Shown: positions 20,021 through 30,449, counted from the first letter of the stretch. The stretch: 64,000 nt of DNA from Rhodoplanes sp046000175 (GCF_046000175.1 NZ_JBEOMB010000002.1:62001-126000); one strand, 5' to 3'. Translations and numbers: made by a program. Notes: generated from the letters alone by a model not told the origin.

Positions 20021-20129
20021 GTCATTCCGGGGCGCGGCGAAGCCGCGAACCCGGAATCCAGCGGCGAGCTCGAGCTCCGCGATCTGGGCTGGATTCCGGG
20101 TTCGGCGCTGCGCGCCGCCCCGGAATGAC
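20021..20129. repeat. Intergenic palindromic repeat, copy B
   Basis: Second copy of the element at 2-108. Terminal arms GTCATTCCGG / CCGGAATGAC, inner arms AACCCGGAATCCAGC / GCTGGATTCCGGGTT, and internal hairpins GCGGCGAAGCCGC and GGCGCTGCGCGCC. The centre differs in sequence from copy A while the arms are conserved, suggesting selection on, or transfer of, the structure. It lies between the convergent corA and ccmH genes. Confidence 0.87.
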
Positions 20130-20156
20130 CACCGAATGGATCGAACAGCCGAAACC

Positions 20157-20624
20157 TCAGCCCTTCGTCAGCTCGGCGAGCTTCTTCTTCTCCTCGTCGC
20201 TGAGCGGTGCGGCGACGGCCATCTCGGCGGCGTCGCGGCGGCGGTGGAGCATCACGCCGAAGCCGATCGCGCCGGCGAGCAGGATCAGGGCGGGCGCGAC
20301 CCACAGGATCGCGGTCTGCCACGAGAAGCGTGGCTTCAAGAGCACGAACTCGCCGTAGCGGGCGACCAGATAGTCGATCACCTGGCTGTTGCTGTCGCCT
20401 TTCTCGATCCGCTCGCGCACCAGCAGGCGCAGGTCGCGAGCGAGCCCGGCGTCTGAATCGTCGATCGACTGGTTCTGGCACACGAGGCAACGCAGATGCT
20501 GCGAGATGTCGCGCGCCCGCTGCTCCTGCGCCGGGTCCTTCAGCATCTCGTCGGGCTGCACGGCGAGAGCGGGACCGGCGATCGCGAGCGCCATCGAAAC
20601 GCAAATCAACAGTCGTCGGATCAT
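20157..20624 (-). CDS. ccmH: Cytochrome c maturation protein CcmH
   Basis: 155-residue membrane-anchored thiol protein that reduces apocytochrome c cysteines before heme attachment. A signal peptide (about 1-21) is followed by the periplasmic three-helix domain with the redox motif LRCLVCQ (Cys46, Cys49), then a C-terminal membrane helix near 105-125. The ATG at 20624 follows a GTG three bases upstream that could also start. It belongs with ccmI-ccmE-ccmF but is split from ccmF by the RelE/Xre module on the other strand. A perfect palindrome lies 20 bp upstream of this start, so ccmH probably has its own promoter, or its transcript crosses the module antisense. Confidence 0.95.
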   Translation of the reverse strand: MIRRLLICVSMALAIAGPALAVQPDEMLKDPAQEQRARDISQHLRCLVCQNQSIDDSDAGLARDLRLLVRERIEKGDSNSQVIDYLVARYGEFVLLKPRFSWQTAILWVAPALILLAGAIGFGVMLHRRRDAAEMAVAAPLSDEEKKKLAELTKG

Positions 20625-20644
20625 CACGGCATAATCCCGGTTGA

Positions 20645-20673
20645 CCTCGATATCGCAGAATGCGATATCGAGG
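20645..20673. promoter_or_regulatory. Perfect palindrome, likely toxin-antitoxin operator
   Basis: 13-base arms CCTCGATATCGCA / TGCGATATCGAGG separated by three bases. It fills the 50-bp gap between the divergent ccmH and RelE-type toxin starts. It is the likely site for the Xre antitoxin and could also repress ccmH. Confidence 0.75.
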
Positions 20674-20674
20674 C

Positions 20675-20917
20675 ATGCGGTCGATCGTCTTCACTCCGGC
20701 CGCGACGCGGCAGTGGACGAAGCTGTCCAAGGCGGCGCGGACCCGCATCAGGGCGCGGCTGGAGGCCTACGCGGCCACCGGCCACGGCGACGTCAAGGTG
20801 CTGAAGGGCCGGGCCGGGGCACGCCTTCGGGTCGGCGACTGGCGGGTGATCTTCGACCCTGACGGCGACACCATCGTGGTGGTGGCGGTCGGCCATCGCC
20901 GCGACATCTACGATTGA
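20675..20917 (+). CDS. RelE/ParE-family toxin
   Basis: 80-residue toxin of the RelE/ParE fold, expected to be a ribosome-dependent mRNA endonuclease or a gyrase inhibitor. The fold is recognisable from SIVFTPAATRQWTKL, the basic helix ARTRIRARLEAYA, the strand VKVLKGRAGARLRVGDWRVIF and the C-terminal VVVVAVGHRRDIYD. The ATG at 20675 abuts the palindrome, whose GAGG end is only one base away. The next ATG upstream (20660) is inside the palindrome. Translation may therefore be leaderless. The toxin-first order with a following Xre gene resembles HigBA-like modules. Confidence 0.9.
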   Translation: MRSIVFTPAATRQWTKLSKAARTRIRARLEAYAATGHGDVKVLKGRAGARLRVGDWRVIFDPDGDTIVVVAVGHRRDIYD

Positions 20918-20941
20918 CACGAAAGAGGCCGGGAGGCCGAC

Positions 20942-21406
20942 ATGAAGGTCCGCTTCGAGACGACCCCGAAGGGCGAGGTGGCGATCCTGCCGCGCGCCGA
21001 ATACGAGCGGCTCGTCGCCCTCGCGGCGGAAGCCGCCGAGGATGCCGGCACGGCCCGACTGGTCGCGAAGGCCCGCGAGGAGATCGCGGCCGGCGCGCCG
21101 GTCTTTCCGCTCGCGGTCGCGGAGGCGCTCGCCGACGGAGAAAACCCGATCCGCGTGCTGCGCGGATTTCGCGGAATGACCCAGGTCGAGCTCGCCACTG
21201 CGCTCGGGATCACCCAAGGCTACCTGTCGGACCTCGAAAGCGGCAAGCGAGCAGGACCGCTCGCCCTGCACCGGAAGCTCGCCCGGGTGCTCTCCGTGCC
21301 GCTCGATCTCCTGGCGCCCGTCGAGAACGACCTCGGATCGCCCGAAGCACCATCGCGCAAGAAAGCCGCGCAACGCGCAGCCGGCCGCAAGACGCCCCAC
21401 CGCTGA
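20942..21406 (+). CDS. Xre-family antitoxin
   Basis: 154-residue partner of the RelE-type toxin. The N-terminal part (about 1-65, with LPRAEYERLVALAAEAAED and a charged helix) probably wraps the toxin. Residues about 73-127 form an Xre helix-turn-helix (RGFRGMTQVELATALGITQGYLSDLESGKR) that should bind the upstream palindrome. The tail is Lys/Arg/Ala-rich. GGAGG five bases before the ATG gives strong translation, consistent with an antitoxin made in excess. The gene ends about 45 bp from the ccmF stop codon in convergent orientation. Confidence 0.9.
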   Translation: MKVRFETTPKGEVAILPRAEYERLVALAAEAAEDAGTARLVAKAREEIAAGAPVFPLAVAEALADGENPIRVLRGFRGMTQVELATALGITQGYLSDLESGKRAGPLALHRKLARVLSVPLDLLAPVENDLGSPEAPSRKKAAQRAAGRKTPHR

Positions 21407-21450
21407 GACGCGGCGCATTCGGCGCGCGATCACGGCCGGCGACAACCTTC

Positions 21451-23430
21451 TCACTCCGCCGGCTGGGCGGCGAGCCTCGCCTTGGAGGGGCGCGGCGCGC
21501 CGACGCGCAGGCGGCGATCCGACAGCGACAGACCGCCGCCGATCGACATCACGATGGTGCCGATCCAGATCAGCAGCACCAGCGGCTTGTCGTAGGCCCG
21601 CACGGCGACCGAGCCGTCCGGATTGAGGTCGCCGAGCGAGACATAGAGCTGGCCGACGCCGTGGCGCATCAGCGCGGCCTCGGTGGTCGCCATCTCGCGA
21701 TGCGTGAAGGCGCGCTTGGCCGGCGCCAGTGTCGCGATCTTCACGCCGCCCTCGCGCACCGCGAAGCGCACCGACAGCTCGCGGTAGTTCGGGCCCTCGC
21801 GCTGGTCGAGCCCGTCGAACACCAGCTCGTAGCGGCCGACCGTGGCGACGTCGCCGGCCTTCATGGCGACGATGCGCTCGATGTTCCACTGCGACTCGCC
21901 GACGATGCCGAGCAGCATGACGCCGAGCCCGGCATGGCCGAGCGCCGTGCCCCAGGCCGAGCGCGGCAGGCCGACGGCGCGCCGAAAGCTCGTGCCGGCC
22001 GGCAGACGGAACAGGCCGATACGCTCGGCGACGTCGGTCGCGGCGCCGACGATCACAAACGCGGCGAGGCCGATGCCGAGCGGCGCCAGCACGGGTCCGC
22101 CCTGCAGGGCGAACGTGATCACCAGCGCCAGCACGGCGGCGCCCGCGGCGGTGACCAGCCGTTGCGCGACTCCCAACAGGTCGCCGCGCTTCCAGGCGAG
22201 CAGCGGGCCGAACGGCACGGCGATCAGCAGCGGCACCATCAGCGGGCCGAACGTCATGTTGAAGAACGGGGCTCCGACCGAGATCTTCGCCCCCGTCAGC
22301 GCCTCGAGCGCCAGCGGGTAGAGCGTGCCGACGAACACGGTGGCGCAGGCCGTGGTGAGGAACAGGTTGTTGAAGACCAGCGAGCCTTCGCGCGACACCG
22401 GCGCGAACAGGCCGCCCTGCCGCAGCATCGGGGCGCGCCAGGCGAACAGCGTCAGCGAGCCGCCGATGAAGACGACCAGGATCGCCAGGATGAACACGCC
22501 GCGCGTCGGATCGGTGGCGAAGGAGTGCACCGAGGTGAGCACGCCGGAGCGGACCAGGAACGTGCCCATCAGCGACAGCGAGAAGGTGAGGATGGCGAGC
22601 AGGATGGTCCACACCTTGAGGGCGTCGCGCTTCTCCATCACCAGGGCCGAATGGAGGAGCGCCGTGCCGGCGAGCCACGGCATCAGCGAGGCGTTCTCGA
22701 CCGGATCCCAGAACCACCAGCCCCCCCAGCCGAGCTCGTAATAGGCCCAGTAGGAGCCCATCGCGATGCCGAGCGTGAGGAAGATCCAGGCGATCAGGAT
22801 CCACGGTCGCACGAAGCGCGCCCACGCCGCGTCGATACGGCCGATCAAGAGCGCGCCGGCCGCGAACGAGAAGGCGACCGAGAAGCCGACATAACCCACG
22901 TACAAGAGCGGCGGATGGATCGCGAGGCCGATGTCCTGCAGGATCGGATTGAGGTCGCGCCCCTCGAAGGGCGGCTGGGCGAGCCGCGCGAACGGATTGG
23001 AGGTGATCAGGATGAACAGGTAGAACGCGATCGCGACGATCGCCTGCACGCTGAGCACGGCGGCGTGCAGCACGGCCGGCACGTTGCGGCCGAGGGCGGC
23101 CAGCATCGCCCCGAACAGCGCGAGGATCAGCACCCACAGGAGCATCGAGCCCTCGTGGTTCCCCCACACGCTGGTGAACTTGTAGACGAGCGGCATGGTC
23201 GAGTGCGAGTTCGCCGCGACGTTCTCGACCGAGAAGTCGGAGACGACGTAGCTCGCGGTCAGCGCCGCGAAGGAGAGCGCGACGAACCCGAACTGCACCA
23301 GCGCGGTCGGCTTCGCCACCGCCATCAGGGCGTCGTCGCCGGTCTTCACGCCGATCAACGGCACGATGGCCTGGGCGAGCGCCAGCGCCAGCGCCAGGAC
23401 GAGAGCGTAGTGGCCGAGCTCCGGGATCAT
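21451..23430 (-). CDS. ccmF: Heme lyase subunit CcmF
   Basis: 659-residue polytopic inner-membrane protein (about 15 membrane helices) that, with CcmH and CcmI, ligates heme to apocytochrome c. The tryptophan-rich heme-handling motif WGGWWFWDPVENASLMPW is present, as are the flanking histidine-containing segments (VWGNHEGSMLLW, IHPPLLYVGYVG, LLHSALVMEKR). The large periplasmic loop near the C-terminus (about 530-620) is complete. The start ATG (23430) overlaps the ccmE stop in an ATGA, so translation is coupled. The gene downstream in the operon logic, ccmH, is displaced by the toxin-antitoxin insertion. Confidence 0.97.
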   Translation of the reverse strand: MIPELGHYALVLALALALAQAIVPLIGVKTGDDALMAVAKPTALVQFGFVALSFAALTASYVVSDFSVENVAANSHSTMPLVYKFTSVWGNHEGSMLLWVLILALFGAMLAALGRNVPAVLHAAVLSVQAIVAIAFYLFILITSNPFARLAQPPFEGRDLNPILQDIGLAIHPPLLYVGYVGFSVAFSFAAGALLIGRIDAAWARFVRPWILIAWIFLTLGIAMGSYWAYYELGWGGWWFWDPVENASLMPWLAGTALLHSALVMEKRDALKVWTILLAILTFSLSLMGTFLVRSGVLTSVHSFATDPTRGVFILAILVVFIGGSLTLFAWRAPMLRQGGLFAPVSREGSLVFNNLFLTTACATVFVGTLYPLALEALTGAKISVGAPFFNMTFGPLMVPLLIAVPFGPLLAWKRGDLLGVAQRLVTAAGAAVLALVITFALQGGPVLAPLGIGLAAFVIVGAATDVAERIGLFRLPAGTSFRRAVGLPRSAWGTALGHAGLGVMLLGIVGESQWNIERIVAMKAGDVATVGRYELVFDGLDQREGPNYRELSVRFAVREGGVKIATLAPAKRAFTHREMATTEAALMRHGVGQLYVSLGDLNPDGSVAVRAYDKPLVLLIWIGTIVMSIGGGLSLSDRRLRVGAPRPSKARLAAQPAE

Positions 23431-23966
23431 CGCGTCGCGGCTCCCGTGGCGGCGGGCATCGTCACCGACGACTGCGGGCCGGGCGCCGCGGCCGGCGCGG
23501 CGGCGGGCGCAGCGTTGGGCGCCTTGCCCTTGTCGTAGTCGGCCTGCCAGTGGCCCTGCTTCTTCAGCGCGTCGGCGACCTCGCGCGGCATGTACTTCTC
23601 GTCGTGCTTGGCGAGCACGCTGTCGGCCTTGACGCCGGAGCCGTCGAGCACGCCCTCGGCGATCACGCCCTGCCCCTCGCGGAACAGATCCGGCAGGATG
23701 CCCTTGTAGGCGACCGCGATGGTGTTGGCGCCGTCGGTCACCTGGAAGCGCACCGCCAGATTCTCGCCGCGCTCCACCGAGCCGGGGGCGACCAGACCGC
23801 CGATGCGCAGCCGCGTGCCGGGCTGCACCTTCTTCTCGACGACGTCGGTCGGCGAGTTGAAGAACACGATCGAGTCTGTCAGCGCGTTGAGGACGAGGCC
23901 GACCGCCACGGCCAGCACGGCGACACCGCCGGCGATCAGGGCGAAGCGACGCTGCTTGCGGGTCAT
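23427..23966 (-). CDS. ccmE: Heme chaperone CcmE
   Basis: 179-residue membrane-anchored periplasmic protein that covalently carries heme to CcmF. The N-terminal anchor is at about 8-29 (FALIAGGVAVLAVAVGLVLNAL), followed by an OB-fold. The heme-binding histidine is in the conserved VLAKHDEKYMP motif near residue 123. The C-terminal tail after about 150 is an Ala/Pro-rich low-complexity extension. Both ends overlap neighbours by ATGA (ccmI stop/ccmE start and ccmE stop/ccmF start), showing a tightly coupled operon. Confidence 0.97.
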   Translation of the reverse strand: MTRKQRRFALIAGGVAVLAVAVGLVLNALTDSIVFFNSPTDVVEKKVQPGTRLRIGGLVAPGSVERGENLAVRFQVTDGANTIAVAYKGILPDLFREGQGVIAEGVLDGSGVKADSVLAKHDEKYMPREVADALKKQGHWQADYDKGKAPNAAPAAAPAAAPGPQSSVTMPAATGAATR

Positions 23967-25513
23967 TGCACGACTCCGGAACCGGACGCGGGTCGCGGCT
24001 CGGGTAGCCCGAGCTCCTTCGCGACGGCATCGATGCGGGCGAGTTTTTCGGGCGCGCCGGCGAGCGCTTTTCGCGCGTCGGCGGCTGCCGCGGTCGCGCG
24101 GTCGCGCTCGCCGAGCGCGATATGGGTGCGCACCAGGCGCAGCCAGCCGTCGACGTCGCTGCCGTCGGCGGCGAGCTTCCTGGCGAGGCGGTCGATCAGG
24201 CCCCGCATGGTCTCGTCGTAGTCGGCACCGCCGCCGGTCGCAGCCGACTGCTCGCCCGCCCCTGCCCCCTGAGCCGCACCCGGCCGGGCCGGGGCCGGCA
24301 GCGAGGGTAGCGCGATGCCGGGACTCTGCGCCGGCGCAGCGACGCGCGGGCCGGCGGGGGCCGCCGGCGCGGTCGCGACGCCGGCATCGAGCCGGTAGGG
24401 CTTCGCCTCGGCCTCCAGCCGCACCAGCCGGTCCGGCATGTCGGCGAGCGCCCGCCGCGCCTCGGCGAGCGCGGCGCGGGCCTTGTCGGTCTCGCGCATC
24501 ACCATGTGGGAGCGGATCAGCCGCAGCCAGCCGTCGACATCGGTACCGTCCTTCTCGAGGCGGGCGGCGAGCTGGGCGAGCATGCCGCGCACCATCGCCT
24601 TCTGGTCCTCGGTCAGCGCCTGCGGCACGTCCTCGGACACGCCACCGGGCGCTGCGACGCTGCCGCGATCGAGCTGCGACAGCGCCGTCTTGACGAAGCC
24701 GGTCCACGGCGCGTCGGCCGGCGCCCGCGCCAAGAGCCCCTGCCAGATCGTGCGCGCCTCGTCGGGCCGGCCGGCCTGCTGGGCGGCGAGGCCGAGATAA
24801 TAGGCGGCGGAGACGTGCTCGCGGTCGATCACCAGGGCGCGCTCGAACTGCGCCTTGGCGGCCGGCGTGACGGTGCCGCCGGCCTGGCCGGTCAGCGCCT
24901 CGCCGAGATCGGCCACCCGGTCGCCGGTCTCGCCGAGCAGCCGGATGGCGTTGCGATACGCCTTCACGGCGTCGTCGAATCGCTCGAGCCGCATGTAGGC
25001 CGGCGCCAGCACGGCCCAGCCGCGGCCGTCCTCGGGATTGCTGCGCAGATGCGCCTCGACCTTCGGCACCATGGCGGCCATGGCGGCGTTCTGGTCGGTC
25101 TCGCCGCTCTTCCCGGCATGCAGGCGGGCGAGCCGCTCGGCGAGCGGCTGGCCCGGCATCTCCGGCGATCCGGTGACGAGGTACCAGCCGAGCCCGGCGA
25201 GCGGCAGCGCCACCAGCACGGCGGCCGCCACCTTGCGCACCGCGGACCCGCCGCCGGGCTGCGACGCCGGGCGCGCGGCTGCGGCCGCCTCGGCGGCGGC
25301 GATCAGCCGGCGCGACACCTCGACCCGGGCGGCCTCGGCCTCGGCCGGGCCGATGGCGCCGAGCGACAGGTCGCGCTCGATCTCGTCGAGCTGGTCACGA
25401 TAGACGGCGGCATCGTCGCCGCCGCGCCCGGGTCCGGTGCGGCGGACCAGCGGCCACAGCGCGGCGCCGAGCGCCACCGCCGTCATCAGCGCGAGCAATA
25501 TGGAGAGCGTCAT
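23963..25513 (-). CDS. ccmI: Cytochrome c maturation TPR protein CcmI
   Basis: 516-residue protein that captures apocytochrome c for CcmF/CcmH. Two membrane helices lie at the N-terminus (about 2-22 and 93-112) around a cytoplasmic heptad-rich loop (AVYRDQLDEIERDLSLGAI). TPR repeats follow (PEDGRGWAVLAPAYMRLERFDDAVKAYRNA onward). The C-terminal half carries two similar DVDGWLRLxRxH blocks (near 325 and 455), separated by a Pro/Ala-rich linker, a duplication also seen in Rhizobiales CycH. The ATG at 25513 has AGGG upstream. It is first in the ccm operon seen here, and its promoter should be in 25514-25705. Confidence 0.93.
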   Translation of the reverse strand: MTLSILLALMTAVALGAALWPLVRRTGPGRGGDDAAVYRDQLDEIERDLSLGAIGPAEAEAARVEVSRRLIAAAEAAAAARPASQPGGGSAVRKVAAAVLVALPLAGLGWYLVTGSPEMPGQPLAERLARLHAGKSGETDQNAAMAAMVPKVEAHLRSNPEDGRGWAVLAPAYMRLERFDDAVKAYRNAIRLLGETGDRVADLGEALTGQAGGTVTPAAKAQFERALVIDREHVSAAYYLGLAAQQAGRPDEARTIWQGLLARAPADAPWTGFVKTALSQLDRGSVAAPGGVSEDVPQALTEDQKAMVRGMLAQLAARLEKDGTDVDGWLRLIRSHMVMRETDKARAALAEARRALADMPDRLVRLEAEAKPYRLDAGVATAPAAPAGPRVAAPAQSPGIALPSLPAPARPGAAQGAGAGEQSAATGGGADYDETMRGLIDRLARKLAADGSDVDGWLRLVRTHIALGERDRATAAAADARKALAGAPEKLARIDAVAKELGLPEPRPASGSGVVQ

Positions 25514-25705
25514 GGGCGAGACCCTAGCCGGTGGCCCCGTCATTGACCATGACGCCCCCGGTCGCAACCTTGGGAAATGTCAAAGCCCCGTGACGCAGCC
25601 GGCAGCCCGATAGGGCGACGGTTCGGGAAAATTATGGCCGGGTGCGCGAGACGCCGTCGGCGGCGCTCGGAGCAGCCTCGTGTCCCGCGGGCGGGGCGCG
25701 ACGCC

Positions 25706-27139
25706 TCACCCCTTCGCGGCGACCTTGCCGGCGGCCTTGCGCTCGCTGCTCACCGCGACCTCGGCGGCGCGCGCGATGACGGCGGCGAACTCGTCGCCGA
25801 GAATTTTTGCGCAGAAGCGGATCGCCGCCTCCATCTGCGCCTTGCGGTAGGGCAGCTCGCCCGGCTCGCAGGCGCGCAGCACGTCGATGATCGAGCGCGA
25901 GCCGTTGTCGAGCTGGCTCTGCAGGTCGGAGAGCACCCGCAGGGTGATTTCGTTGAGGGCGAGCTCGCTCGCGTAGTTCTTGCACGCCGCCAGGAAGCCG
26001 AGCAGCGCCTCGATCTCGGCGACCTCGCCCTGGTCGATGGCGGCGCCGGCCGGCAGGTGCTTGCCGGGGACGATGCGGATGATGCGGCGGACCCGTCCCG
26101 GGATGGTGTCGAGCTCGGACTTCAGCGCGTCGGCGACGCCGGCCCGGATGGCGGCGAGCTGCCGCGCCGGCCCGGTGCCCGACGACATGTTGACCTCGCT
26201 GCGCAGGCCGCGCACCGCCTCGTGGACGTCCTTCAGGCACTCGATCGCGCGGCCCATCTGGCCGCGGCGGAAATGGTGGACGAGCTCCCGCATGGCGCGC
26301 TCGGTCTCGGTCAGCACCATGCCGAGCGCCAGGCCGTAGGCGCTCTCGGCGATCCGCTCGGCCTTGTCGGACTGCGCCGCCCGCACCGCCACCCGGACGA
26401 GATGCCAGGGCGCCGACATGCGGTTCATGACGAGGATCAGGCCGTAGCGGATCAGCGCCTTGTCGCGTGCGACCGCGGTGTCGATCACGCCGACGATCTG
26501 GTCGAGCTGGTCGCCGGCGGCGGAGCGGATGCGCGACGGCAGGCGGCTACCGATCGCCGAGAGGGTGTCGCGGTTCTTCATGATGGTGAAGAACTCGACG
26601 ACGTCGGACTGGGCCCGCGCCGTGCCGATGCGGAAGGCGATGCGGCGCCGCGCCTTGTCGTCCTTGCCGGCGGCCTGGAGGATGTCGCCGAGCTTGCGGA
26701 CCACGAGATCCTGGAACGCGCGGGCGGCGAAATCGGCCTTGCCCTGGTCCTTGGCGGCGAGATGCCGGCCGACGTCGGCGACGAAGGTCTTGGCCTCGGC
26801 CGGGGCGATCTCGGTGACGATCCAGTCCCACAGCGGGGCGAGGCTGGCGCGCGACACCCGGCCGTCGGGCTCCGCCGAGGACTCGTCGTCGGTCACGAAC
26901 GGCTCGATCGGGACGAAGAACAGCCGCGACGGGTTGGCGGCACGCTCCGGGGCCGGATCGTCCTCGTTCTCGCGCAGCACCTCGCGCAGATGCTCGAGCA
27001 GCAGGTCGGGCGCCGGCAGATGGTCGTGGCCGGCCTGCAGGCCGCGCTCGACCTCCGCCATCAGCATGGCCCGCGCTTCGGGCGACAGCTGACGCAGATA
27101 CGCGCGCAACTTCTCGGAGGCTTGCTCCTCGCCTGCCAT
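25706..27139 (-). CDS. Hypothetical protein, 477 residues, unrecognised
   Basis: I do not recognise a named domain. The protein looks soluble and mostly helical, without a signal peptide or membrane segment. The first ~70 residues (SEKLRAYLRQLSPEARAML, HLPAPDLLLEHLREVL) resemble a short regulatory head. A long helical body follows with many Arg/Ala/Leu heptads, and the C-terminus is basic (SSERKAAGKVAAKG). Codon use matches its neighbours, and the ATG at 27139 has AAGG seven bases upstream, so it is a real gene. It is flanked by ccmI and a lipoprotein gene on the same strand, but spacing gives no operon evidence. Function unknown. Confidence 0.85.
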   Translation of the reverse strand: MAGEEQASEKLRAYLRQLSPEARAMLMAEVERGLQAGHDHLPAPDLLLEHLREVLRENEDDPAPERAANPSRLFFVPIEPFVTDDESSAEPDGRVSRASLAPLWDWIVTEIAPAEAKTFVADVGRHLAAKDQGKADFAARAFQDLVVRKLGDILQAAGKDDKARRRIAFRIGTARAQSDVVEFFTIMKNRDTLSAIGSRLPSRIRSAAGDQLDQIVGVIDTAVARDKALIRYGLILVMNRMSAPWHLVRVAVRAAQSDKAERIAESAYGLALGMVLTETERAMRELVHHFRRGQMGRAIECLKDVHEAVRGLRSEVNMSSGTGPARQLAAIRAGVADALKSELDTIPGRVRRIIRIVPGKHLPAGAAIDQGEVAEIEALLGFLAACKNYASELALNEITLRVLSDLQSQLDNGSRSIIDVLRACEPGELPYRKAQMEAAIRFCAKILGDEFAAVIARAAEVAVSSERKAAGKVAAKG

Positions 27140-27273
27140 CCACACACCTTGCCGAGCGGAATATCCTGGCTCGGGTATAGGGGCGCGATCTGAAGAACGC
27201 GTTAAACGGAGCGCGGCAGACGCCGCGATCCGTCAAACCAATCCGTAATTTGGTACCGGTTGGGCCGCGCCGA

Positions 27274-27792
27274 TCAGCCGATCGGCGTCCACGAGCCGTC
27301 CGGGTTGCGGCAGGCGGTGCCGCGCGCCGTCTGCGGCGTCCCGTCGATATAGATCGTGTGGGTGAATTGCCGGCAGTTCTGGCCGCCCTGGTCATAGGCC
27401 GGCCCCGGCACGATGGTGCCGTAGCGGCCCGAGTCGGGATTGCGCCACGACACCGGGGCGCCCGACCGGCCGGTCTCCAGCGCCGCCATCTGGGCCTCGT
27501 AGGCGCGGCGGCGGTCCTCGTCGTCCATGGCGGCGCCGATGCGATTGCCGAGCAGGCCGCCGATCGCCGCGCCGGCGAGACCGCCGGCGAGCTTCGAGCC
27601 GGTGCCGCCGCCCGTCACGGCGGCGCCGAGCGCCGCGCCGCCGAGCGCGCCGACCAGCGTGCCGGTCTGCTCGCGCGCCCCGATGCCGGTGGCCGGATCC
27701 CCGGCGCAGCCGGCCAGCGTCAGCGCCAGACCCGAGGCCACGAGGCCCGAGGCCATGACGGCGGCGCGCGCCGCCGATCCGAACCGCTTCAT
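27274..27792 (-). CDS. Glycine-zipper outer-membrane lipoprotein
   Basis: 172-residue lipoprotein. The signal peptide ends in a lipobox LTLAGC (Cys at about 29). A glycine-zipper stretch follows (about 45-85, with GALGGAALGAAVTGGG and GGLAGAAIGGLLGNRIG) that could form a membrane hairpin. The C-terminal domain (about 110-172) contains SGRYGTIVPG and two cysteines (QNCRQFTHTI, GTACRNPDGSW). This matches the RT0821/Lpp0805-like surface antigen group (17 kDa antigen relatives) of alphaproteobacteria. GGGGGA precedes the ATG at 27792. Role in the envelope is inferred. Confidence 0.88.
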   Translation of the reverse strand: MKRFGSAARAAVMASGLVASGLALTLAGCAGDPATGIGAREQTGTLVGALGGAALGAAVTGGGTGSKLAGGLAGAAIGGLLGNRIGAAMDDEDRRRAYEAQMAALETGRSGAPVSWRNPDSGRYGTIVPGPAYDQGGQNCRQFTHTIYIDGTPQTARGTACRNPDGSWTPIG

Positions 27793-27927
27793 CGATATCC
27801 CCCACGCACGGCCGGACGGCCGAACACACTTTTCCCGATGCCCGGTATGGGGGCAGGAATAGGGCGAAACGAGGGACATGCGCCGCAGCCGGCGCGCCGC
27901 AATTGCCGCACCGGTATGATCGGCGAC

Positions 27928-27959
27928 ACGCCGGTCCCGCGGCGACGCGGGGCCGGCGT
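27928..27959 (-). terminator. Stem-loop after ettA
   Basis: 14-base arms (ACGCCGGTCCCGCG / CGCGGGGCCGGCGT, one G-T pair) around a four-base loop, nine bases beyond the leftward ettA stop. There is no T run, so the strong hairpin may work with Rho or protect the mRNA end. Confidence 0.6.
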
Positions 27960-27967
27960 CACGACCG

Positions 27968-29620
<1,653 letters not shown>

Positions 29621-30077
29621 TGCCGCGCCTCGTCCTCGTCCGGTTGTCGGGATTCGCGCGCTGATGTAGCGACCGCCGCGCCCGAGGGCAAGCTGGGCGC
29701 CCGGGCGGCTGGCGGCGTCGCCGGGCCCTCCCCCGTCGCATCCGCCGGGCTCGTCCCGCGGCTTGCGTGATCCGCCTCACAAACCCCGAACCATCCGCCG
29801 GCGACCCATTCTGCGAGAGCCGATGGAGCGTCGCCGTGTCCGCCCAACAACGCGCAAGCTGGATCGCTACTGCCGCCCCCCGATCACGGTCCGCGTGTCG
29901 CCGGGACGCAACGTCCGACTGTAACGAACCGGCAACGCTGCGCGACGAAGTTGCGACGGATCCCGAAAATGAACCGAATTTTAACGATTTCGATCCACAA
30001 AAGGCCTTAGAGCGACCCTCAGGATCATCGTCAGCGGCAGAAAGCCGGACCTGGATCGCCAACCCACGGAGCGTGTC
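29621..30077. other. Intergenic region, no gene recognised
   Basis: About 457 bp between divergent ettA and a small basic ORF. The right part (29930-30030) is noticeably more AT-rich, with AATTTTAACGATTTCG, and is likely promoter DNA. Short ORFs in it show no similarity or ribosome-binding site that I can support. Confidence 0.6.
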
Positions 30078-30296
30078 ATGAACGCCTCCAGTGCCCCGAG
30101 TGCCCCCATCGGCAAGACCCTGCTGGCCGCCTGCCGCTCGATCCTGACCGATCTCTTCACCACCTATCGGCCGGAGCGCCACTACATGCGCGGCCCCGGT
30201 CCGAAATGGCGGGCGAAGAACACCATTACCCACATCGTGATCCGGCCCGACCGCTCGATGCGCAGCCGCCCCGCCCGGATTCGCGTTCGCGTCTGA
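30078..30296 (+). CDS. Small basic hypothetical protein
   Basis: 72-residue ORF preceded by CGGAG six bases before the ATG and an AT-richer upstream region, both supporting expression. It begins MNASSAPSAPIGKTLLAACRS, has a helical segment (LLAACRSILTDLFTTY), and ends in a strongly basic tail (MRSRPARIRVRV). I do not recognise it. It could be a small nucleic-acid- or membrane-associated protein. It lies 150 bp upstream of the D-2-hydroxyacid dehydrogenase on the same strand. A spurious ORF cannot be excluded. Confidence 0.5.
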   Translation: MNASSAPSAPIGKTLLAACRSILTDLFTTYRPERHYMRGPGPKWRAKNTITHIVIRPDRSMRSRPARIRVRV

Positions 30297-30449
30297 GTAC
30301 CCTCCCTGACCGACTGGCGCGGCGGCGCCGGCTGCACGGCACCGCCGCTTTCGTCCGGCCCCCTCTGCGCTCAATCGAAATCCCTTGTCTCTCTCCGCGG
30401 CCACGGGCTAGCTCGCGGTGTCTCGCGACCGACAAGGGAGTTCCGGCCC

